The notes under the pieces were generated by a model, which worked only from the letters and a program-made list of their open reading frames with translations, did not search any database and was not told the origin of the DNA. Below, piece after piece: positions 57,490-64,000 of a stretch of 64,000 bases of DNA. Source of the DNA: Chondrus crispus (lineage: Eukaryota > Rhodophyta > Florideophyceae > Gigartinales > Gigartinaceae); assembly GCF_000350225.1 (NCBI RefSeq), contig NW_005179005.1, positions 1 through 64,000 of the forward strand, read 5' to 3'. A program made the position numbers and the translations under genes. Position 1 is the stretch's first letter; each line of letters opens with the position of its first letter.

Positions 57490-60400
57490 ATGGCTGATCC
57501 ATACAGTATCTTGGGTCTCACCGGCTCGGCTGAGCAAGTTGTCCGCCTCATCGCAAGTCTCATCGAACGACACAAAGCCTACAAGGAAAACAAGACGCTC
57601 TCTACCGAAATCCTCACCGCCTACACTACCTTGCAGGCAGACATCACGGAGCTGAGAGACATGCCGATCCATGGAACGTCGTCGCGGCACACGGGCTTGC
57701 TCCAACGTGAAATCGCGGACATCTCAAGCTTCATACGGGGAAGTCCCTCGAAGAGCTGCAGAAAGAGTCGGACGACCCAAAAGCGAGACTCGGTGCGTTC
57801 GCCTCTGCAGTGGGAGATAGAGAAGTCCTAGAGAAGCGCAAGCAAGAAGAGGCGGACCGCCTTCACCATCGAATTCTACAAGCAAGCGCGGGCATCGATA
57901 CTCGCACGGCCGTGGAGTCGACCAGGCCCGGCACGGGTGATACGTTCAGGGCGTCGATAAGAGCTGAACATAATTCTGCGTCGATATATGTGAAGCTTGA
58001 TTCTCGGGGGAGCGATAGATTACCGGACACGTGTGAGTCGCGTCTAAAAGCGGCTGTGCTACTGAGAGATAGGAACAAGCAAGTGGGCGCGACAGCAGTG
58101 GGACAGGGCGGAGTCGGGAAGACATGTGCCCTTCGAGCGATCGCACACGACGATGAGATTAAGGCGGAATTTTCGGGAGGAGTGTACTTCATGTCGTTGG
58201 GAAAAGACGGAAACGTGGGACGGCTGATTGAAGAACTGTGTCTGATTATGGAAGCGTCCGGTGGCAACCAGACGGCTGTGGAAATGCGAGGGCAGAGCAA
58301 GTTTGAAAGGGTGTTAGCGAAGGTACAAGCATGGGTTTGCAGTCATGTGTGTCTGTTCATCATTGATGATGTGTGGGTAGTGAATGATATAGACGCGAAC
58401 ATCCTTCAGAAGTTGTCTGTTCTAGCTGAGACTGCGGGGGGCAGCGGGGGGAGGAGGAGCAGACTACTGTTCTCCACGAGGGATAGGGAGCTGCGTCGGA
58501 TTGGGGAGCGAGTTGCTTTCGAGCCGAGGGAGAAAGTAGGGAAAGAAGCAGTTGACATGCTTGTGCACGCGAGTGAGGCGAATCGAGAGGTAGTGGATGA
58601 TGCGAGATGCAAGGAAGCCGTGGGTGAAATACTGAAAATGTGTGGCGGATTGCCGCTTGCGCTGAACGTGGCAGGAACGAGCGTTAGATACATGAGGGAA
58701 AGATGGGAGGGAGAAGTGTCAGAAGCATGGGGGAGTACCTTTCAAGGATGAAAAGTTGTAACACGATTCGCGGGGAGAGTCCGAAGCACGGATATTCGTC
58801 GTTGGATGGGACATTGCATACGTCACTAGATATCCTGGAGTCGGATGTGGGAAGGACTGGGGAGACGGATGATGAATTTTCGTTTCGAAAGATGCACTGG
58901 AGTGTGCGTTATGAAGAAGCAAGACCGGATACCTTTGAGTTTGGTTGGAGATTTGTGGGAGATGGAGGAGGGGTGGACGGAAAGGTGTGCAAAGCAGATG
59001 GAAAGGGTTGGACTAGTAGAAGTGCAGTATGAGAAGGGTTGTGGTGGGTTGCGGGTGCATGATCTGACGCACGATTTCGCGGTGGAAGAAGCGAAGAAGA
59101 ATGAGGGTGTAGAAGAGTGGTATAAGAAGATGGCGGATGTGTGCCGGGCAGGAGGAGGGTTGCTTGCGATGAGTGAGGATCGAGACGGAGAGGGCAAGAG
59201 CGCACGGGAGGAGTATGTTTTCGAGAATATATATCGTGTTTTGAAGCAGGGTGGGTGTGTAGAGGAGCTGAAGAGGCTATTTTTGAGTGCGCGATGGGTG
59301 AAGACGGTGATACGGAGAGGCGGGGTTTGGCAATACGAGGAAGCTGTGAAGGGATTGAGTAGAGACTTGAAGGGGAAAAGAGGAAGCGGGAAGGTGGGAA
59401 TGGGACGGGCAGATGCGGATGCAGTGGATGGAATGGTTTTGATGATGCGGGCTGCGCGACTGAGTGTACCGTTTTGTGGTGAAAACAGTGCCGGGATTTA
59501 CTTTCAACTATATGGGCGAGTGAAGCACAAGGCACGGGATTCAAGTTGTGTGCGAAAAATGCTGGAGGAAATTGAGAGATACGCACCACGGCCGTGGGTG
59601 CGGCCTGTGAGTGAGTGTGTAGCGCGAGCCGGTGGAAAGATGGTGGAGCAGATTGTTCTGCCATATGGCAATCCTGAAATTCAAGTGGGCATGGATTCCA
59701 GTGGTGAAGTGTATGGATGTCAAGTGGCGCGGCCCCCGGCAAAAGTACTAGTTTTCACGCAATCTGCTGAGAAGGAGACGAAGATGGTTGAATTAGAAGT
59801 CGAGTTCGAAACGGAGAGCCAGGGCCCGGGGGATCTTGAAGCAAGCAGGCGCAAAATGTGTCGGCGTTTGAGGGCATGTTTTCGGATGTGCATTGGAAGT
59901 GTAACCTCCGAAGTGACTGGAGAAGGCCCGAGCGTGACGAGAGCAACCTGCGCAACTTTCTGTGAGAGGAAGGGGTACGTTGTTGTGGGATATGAAGACG
60001 GGACGTTAAGGCTGTGGAGTACATCGGAGAGGAAAGTATTGAGAAGTTTCCGCGGTCATAGGTCGAGAGTGGAGTGCGTTGCGGTGAGTGGGGACGGAAG
60101 ACGTCTGGTATCTGGATCGGATGATAAGAGTGTGCGAGTGTGGGACGTGGAGACGGGAGCACAAGTCGGGGAGGCGTTGGTTCGACACACGGGTGGGGTG
60201 CGTAGCGTTGCGATGAGTGGGGACGGAAGACGTGTGGTATCTGGATCGCTTGACATGAGCGTGCGGGTGTGGGACGTGGAATCGGGAACACAAGTCGGGG
60301 AGGCGTTAGTTGGACACACGGATGAAGTGCTTAGCGTTGCGATGAGTGGGGACGGAAGACGTGTGGTATCTGGATCGTGGGACGGGAGCGTGCGGGTGTG

Positions 60401-61070
60401 GGACGTGGAGACGGGAGCACAAGTCGGGGAGGCGTTAGTTGGACACACGAGTTGGGTGGTTAGCGTTGCGATGAGTGGGGACGGAAGACGTCTGGTATCT
60501 GGATCGTATGACAAGAGCGTGCGGGTGTGGGACGTGGAGACGGGAGCACAAGTCGGGGAGGCGTTAGTTGGACACACGAGTTGGGTGGTTAGCGTTGCGA
60601 TGAGTGGGGACGGAAGACGTCTGGTATCTGGATCGCTTGACAAGAGCGTGCGGGTGTGGGACGTGGAGACGGGAGCACAAGTCGGGAAGGCGTTAGTTGG
60701 ACACACGGATTCGGTGAGTAGAGTTGCGATGAGTGGGGACGGAAGACGTGTGGTATCTGGATCGTGGGACAAGAGCGTGCGCGTGTGGGACGTGGAGAGA
60801 GGGATTACACTTTATACTGGGAGGAGAGAGGATTGGGAAAAAATCACGAGTCGGTTCCTGAAGACGGCAGGCTTGGGTACTGCTTCCCGCGCAGGACGAA
60901 CATCACAAATATTTTCAAGGGACGGAAGAATTGTGCAAAGGCGAGAGGATGGGTCCGAGGCCGTCTTGGCCCAGTTAGACGATCCACGAGACTTGCAGAT
61001 AGACCACGATCACGGGGTCGCAGTTGCAGGGGCGGGCAATCTGGTTGCTATCATGAAGCTAGTGGTGTAA
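57490..61070 (+). pseudogene. NLR2: NB-ARC-WD40 paralogue with three frameshifts
   Basis: ATG at 57490 starts a protein ~90% like NLR1. Frame is lost near 57738 (four bases in place of two), near 58733 (one base missing in TGGGGGAGTACC) and near 58903 (two bases missing). The pieces are 57490-57831, 57810-58751, 58703-59032 and 58845-61070. All NB-ARC motifs are still readable (VGQGGVGKT, LFIIDDVW, CGGLPLAL, VHDLTHDF). Six 43-residue WD40 repeats remain against nine in NLR1. The 5' leader and 3' flank are shared with NLR1, so the two arose by segmental duplication. Confidence 0.92.
60054..60827 (+). repeat. six tandem 129-bp WD40 units in NLR2
   Basis: Same consensus as the NLR1 array. Units 4 (60441) and 5 (60570) differ at three bases only, and those change residue 23 (Tyr to Leu) and residue 40 (Glu to Lys). 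Confidence 0.94.
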
Positions 61071-62320
61071 GTAAGCATCGAAGTGCGATGGCCGCCTGCC
61101 GCCCGTGACATCAGCAGTGCGTTGAGGGTTTTTTGATTTATGAATGCGTGAGAAGCTCGCCTCACGGACGTTGCAATCCATGTATGTGTATGTATGTGTA
61201 TGTGTATGTATGAACTAGGGACCTGCTTCCGTTCATCGTGCGCTCTTGTGCTCAAAAGTTATAAAGGTATTCGTGAATGAACGGTGTGTTGAGAAGCGTT
61301 GCAGACCGGGTCAAAGCGGGGGCCAATCTCACTTTGAAGAGGCGGTGGGTACACGTGCACAGGTTTCCACGTGCACAGGTTTCCACGTGTGGGCCTGTGC
61401 ACACAGGTCCACACGTGTGAGAAGACAAGTGGCACACGAGGCCAACTTTTTTCCCCACTTTTACCATAAATTCCAACTTTACTAAACATTTGGGCCTCTC
61501 CCTTTACGGAGCGTCAGCGTCGTCACTCAGTCCAATTACGAACACCGTCCTTGCAAGGGGCATCGGTTACTGTGAGAGAAAAGCACTGGGCAAAAGGGAA
61601 AGTGTCCTGGCCGGCACAGGTAACACAAGCGGCCTCCAGTGACAGACCGACCGCGATAAGCTGTCTGATCACAGCCAGCAGCGAGACGGATAAGCGAGAC
61701 GGATAAGTAGGAGCGAGAGTAGAGACGACGAAAGATGTTCTATGAGTTTGTGTAGCCTGCGCCCCGCCGCCGCCACGCTCCGCCAGCGGCGACAACAGCG
61801 CGCCCCAGCTCCCCATCCCGCTGCTGCTGCAAGCCGGGTCGCGGCGGGGAAGCGTCCGCCACGCGACTAGAACGCGGCGGGGGCACGAGCGCTGTCCATA
61901 CGTGCGGCGGCGACGGGCGCGCGCAAGGGAGAGCGGGGGAAGGGGGAGGGAGGCACGGCGCGTCGGGGTGAGGGCACACGCAACGGCGGCGGCGACGCTT
62001 ATTCGGACGCACGCGCTTTGAAAGGGATGCGCGCATTGCTGCGCACGAGCGGGAAGCAGGGCGGCATGGTGCTTGTGCTGCAAGTCGCGCGTGGTTTGAA
62101 CGGGAAGCGTTTGCGGGCGGAGCTGCAGCCATGCTACGTGCGGCGTAGAAAACGCACGGCGGCGCGATTTGCGCTAACCCGCCGGCACGGGCCATCCGCC
62201 CGCACCTCAGCGACTGCGACCGGCCTCGCCCCGCGTGGGGCGCGGCGAAATAAGCACGTGGAGAGAGGGCGCAGTTACGCGCGGCGGACGGCGGACGGCG
62301 GCCCGGGTAAGCTAAGATGC
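61071..62320. other. NLR2 3' region and GC-rich spacer
   Basis: 61071-61490 repeats the flank of NLR1 and includes a TATG/TG microsatellite (61180-61212) and GTGCACAGG/CACACGTGTG palindromes. From 61740 it becomes very GC-rich with low-complexity ORFs on both strands. No domain was recognised. Confidence 0.5.
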
Positions 62321-62520
62321 GGCTTGAATCTGCAGCAGTCGCGCGGGGAGGCCTTGGCGCGCAACAGGTGGCTGCGCGCCCGTTTTGATCGCGGGCCCCC
62401 GCCGGGCGGCCGCGCACCCGGCACGCCGTCTTCTTGTCTGGCGGCCGAGAGGCTTGATGGGGGCGATGCCTTCCAGGCAGGCCGTCACTTTACTCGGCGG
62501 CGAAACGCACGGTAACGGGG
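62320..62520. repeat. GC-rich duplicated block, copy 2
   Basis: Counterpart of 52055-52245, with about 80-85% identity by eye. Confidence 0.8.
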
Positions 62521-62562
62521 CCATGCTCCCCACCCGCAGCGACTCTCACTCCACGTTGAGGC

Positions 62563-62859
62563 TTGCAACACGTGGTCATTGTGGGCGAGGGAAGGAAGTT
62601 CATTTCTTCAGGCACAACATCAGTGTCGTCGGAATATGGCGGAAGCAAGCGACGCTTGCACTTGATCGACTACTCGGCGAAAGCCACAAATGTGCTGGAA
62701 GGGGATCATCGTTGCGGAATAGTAATTCAAATATGTTTTTTAGGTTTGCAGTCGCCCGAATGTTGCCGGATTGCTATCCTGTCTAGCAGAGGCAACACAT
62801 CGCCTTGCGGCAGTTGTGGTATCCAGTATCGTACGAACGTTGGGGGATATCTAGTTTAG
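62563..62859 (+). CDS. hypothetical ORF, 98 codons, no ATG at start
   Basis: The frame encodes HVVIVGEGRKFISSGTTS, then LHLIDYSAKATNVLEGDH and CCRIAILSSRGN. The strand-turn-strand periodicity resembles a beta-propeller piece, but no repeat signature is definite. It may be an exon or fragment. Confidence 0.25.
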   Translation: MQHVVIVGEGRKFISSGTTSVSSEYGGSKRRLHLIDYSAKATNVLEGDHRCGIVIQICFLGLQSPECCRIAILSSRGNTSPCGSCGIQYRTNVGGYLV

Positions 62860-63059
62860 GATGGGAGCACGTGGAAACGTGGGTATGCTATGGTGTCGGT
62901 TTGCAGCTGAGGGGGGGGAAGGGCGGAAACTGCTCTAGGTTGGGAGCACGAAGAAAAGTGGGGATGATAAGGTGACAGTTTGCAACCTAAGCGGATGATA
63001 TTGGAGCAGACGCAAGGGCAACTTTCAGCCGATGCTATTTGGAGAAATGTGAGAGCCAT
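62856..63059 (-). CDS. putative small secreted protein, 67 codons
   Basis: From the ATG at 63059 the product starts MALTFLQIASAES, then CPCVCSN. Five cysteines follow, then a Pro-rich tail to a TAA at 62856-62858. The hydrophobic head is short for a signal peptide unless the GTG at 63083 (SFFLVTV) is part of it. The Cys motif resembles that of the ORF at 52502. No family recognised. Confidence 0.3.
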   Translation of the reverse strand: MALTFLQIASAESCPCVCSNIIRLGCKLSPYHPHFSSCSQPRAVSALPPPQLQTDTIAYPRFHVLPS

Positions 63060-63440
63060 GACGGTGACGAGAAAGAAAGACACAATTTTACGACACAGTT
63101 CGGAGTGTATGCTGTGTGTGTAAATGACACAGCCTGTGTTTCTAGTTTGCCAACTGTTCCGAGTTGCGGCGTTGGAACAGGTACATATGTTTGTTCGGCG
63201 AATACAAACCGGGCTTTCACAGTATCACTCTAGGCACTGCACCTGGCCCTGCGCGCGCCCTCACGCTCTCAACTTGTCGCTCATGTCGGTAGCAGAGAGC
63301 TGCTTGCCCGAAAGAGACTCCAAAAGCATCGCAGAAAATGCATAAAGTTTAGTGACACAGCCATGGCATGGCGCTAAAAGCACACGGTGGGAGGGCACTT
63401 GGTGTGCAGGACGGGCGCCAGGGGTGCCATCGCGGCGAGG

Positions 63441-63680
63441 GAGAGGGAAGACGCTTGGAAGGAGTGTTCCTTCAGGGAGAGGGAAGACGCTTGGAAGGAG
63501 TGTTCCTTCAGGGAGAGGGAAGACGCTCGGAAGGAGTGTTCCTTCTGGGAGAGGGAAGACGCTTGGAAGGAGTGTTCCTTCAGGGAGAGGGAAGACGCTC
63601 GGAAGGAGTGTTCCTTCTGGGAGAGGGAAGACGCTTGGAAGGAGTGTTCCTTCAGGGAGAGGGAAGACGCTCGGAAGGAA
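63441..63680. repeat. 36-bp minisatellite, six units plus partial
   Basis: The unit is GAGAGGGAAGACGCTYGGAA then GGAGTGTTCCTTCWGG, with alternating T/C and A/T variants. Because 36 is divisible by three, all frames stay open (12-residue repeats on both strands). The last unit switches to GGAACACTCCTT, the inverted form of GGAGTGTTCC. Confidence 0.92.
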
Positions 63681-63689
63681 CACTCCTTT

Positions 63690-64000
63690 TTAGGTGTATG
63701 CCTGGCGCCTGGAGCAGGAGGGACACGTCCGAATCTGTGATTCAGATTTGGGCACTACAGAACGTTTTGATAGGAACATGAGGCAACTGATTTAGGCTAT
63801 CTGTAATTCTTTTTACAAATTCACGCCTACGGATCGCACCGACAGTGTGAAAACTGCAGAAGTTGATTGGCGCGTGGTTTTCTCCACGCGCTGTAAGGAC
63901 AAGATACTCTAGTAATTTCCCTCTCTGTAGTGAATATATAAGTCCCCCCGATGATTCCGAGTAACGGGCGTCGGGGGATGGTAGAGGGAAGACACACACC
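63690..64000. other. window end, nothing recognised
   Basis: A minus-strand ORF (63742-63999) runs toward the edge but shows no domain. Confidence 0.4.

Overview
This window comes from a transposon-rich eukaryotic nuclear genome. The evidence is Ty1/copia and Ty3/gypsy LTR retrotransposons, a pogo-like DNA transposon with TA duplication, a 106-nt GT-AG intron, a glutamate-receptor-like channel gene and two STAND/NLR-type NB-ARC-WD40 genes. Most genes have no visible intron, GC is moderate, and two runs of N mark scaffold gaps. This would fit a red macroalga, but that is a weak inference; a fungus-like or other algal source cannot be excluded from the sequence alone.

Layout. 1-2003: 5' part of a copia element (minus). 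2004-8135: complete gypsy element with 317/316-bp LTRs and one intact 1557-codon gag-pol ORF (minus). 9193-20962: a larger, decayed gypsy element (A, minus) whose pol ends in a chromodomain and which carries a 653-codon ORF on the opposite strand between pol and the 3' LTR. 20963-26594: remains of a second element of this lineage (B, plus), again with the antisense gene, ending in a 608-bp LTR. 26595-34318: low-copy DNA with a gene fragment, an unknown gene, a 2-oxoglutarate-oxygenase-like pseudogene, a basic coiled-coil protein and a ParB-like (DGQHR) gene. 34319-34418: gap. 34419-35483: 5' LTR and gag of a third element (C, minus). 35484-39468: the other half of the gene fragment at 26595, itself split by a 2724-bp pogo-like transposon. 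39955-41425: truncated copia (D, plus). 41426-45870: copia E (minus), 101-bp LTRs and TSD GTTCC.

46140-62520 is a tandem segmental duplication. Each copy holds an NB-ARC-WD40 gene. NLR1 (46577-50584) is intact with nine 43-residue WD40 repeats; NLR2 (57490-61070) is a pseudogene with three frameshifts and six repeats. Between them lie a foldback MITE pair, a 779-bp gap, a small putative secreted-protein ORF, a perfect 23-bp hairpin and a glutamate-receptor-like pseudogene. The window ends with short unassigned ORFs and a 36-bp minisatellite.

Three points stand out. (1) Elements B and C carry matching ATAAG flanks, and joining the host DNA outside them restores one reading frame, so the stretch between them is either an LTR-mediated inversion or a scaffolding error. 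(2) A conserved antisense accessory gene occurs in one gypsy lineage. (3) The NLR WD40 repeats are nearly identical except at six codon positions, the pattern known from fungal HNWD recognition proteins.
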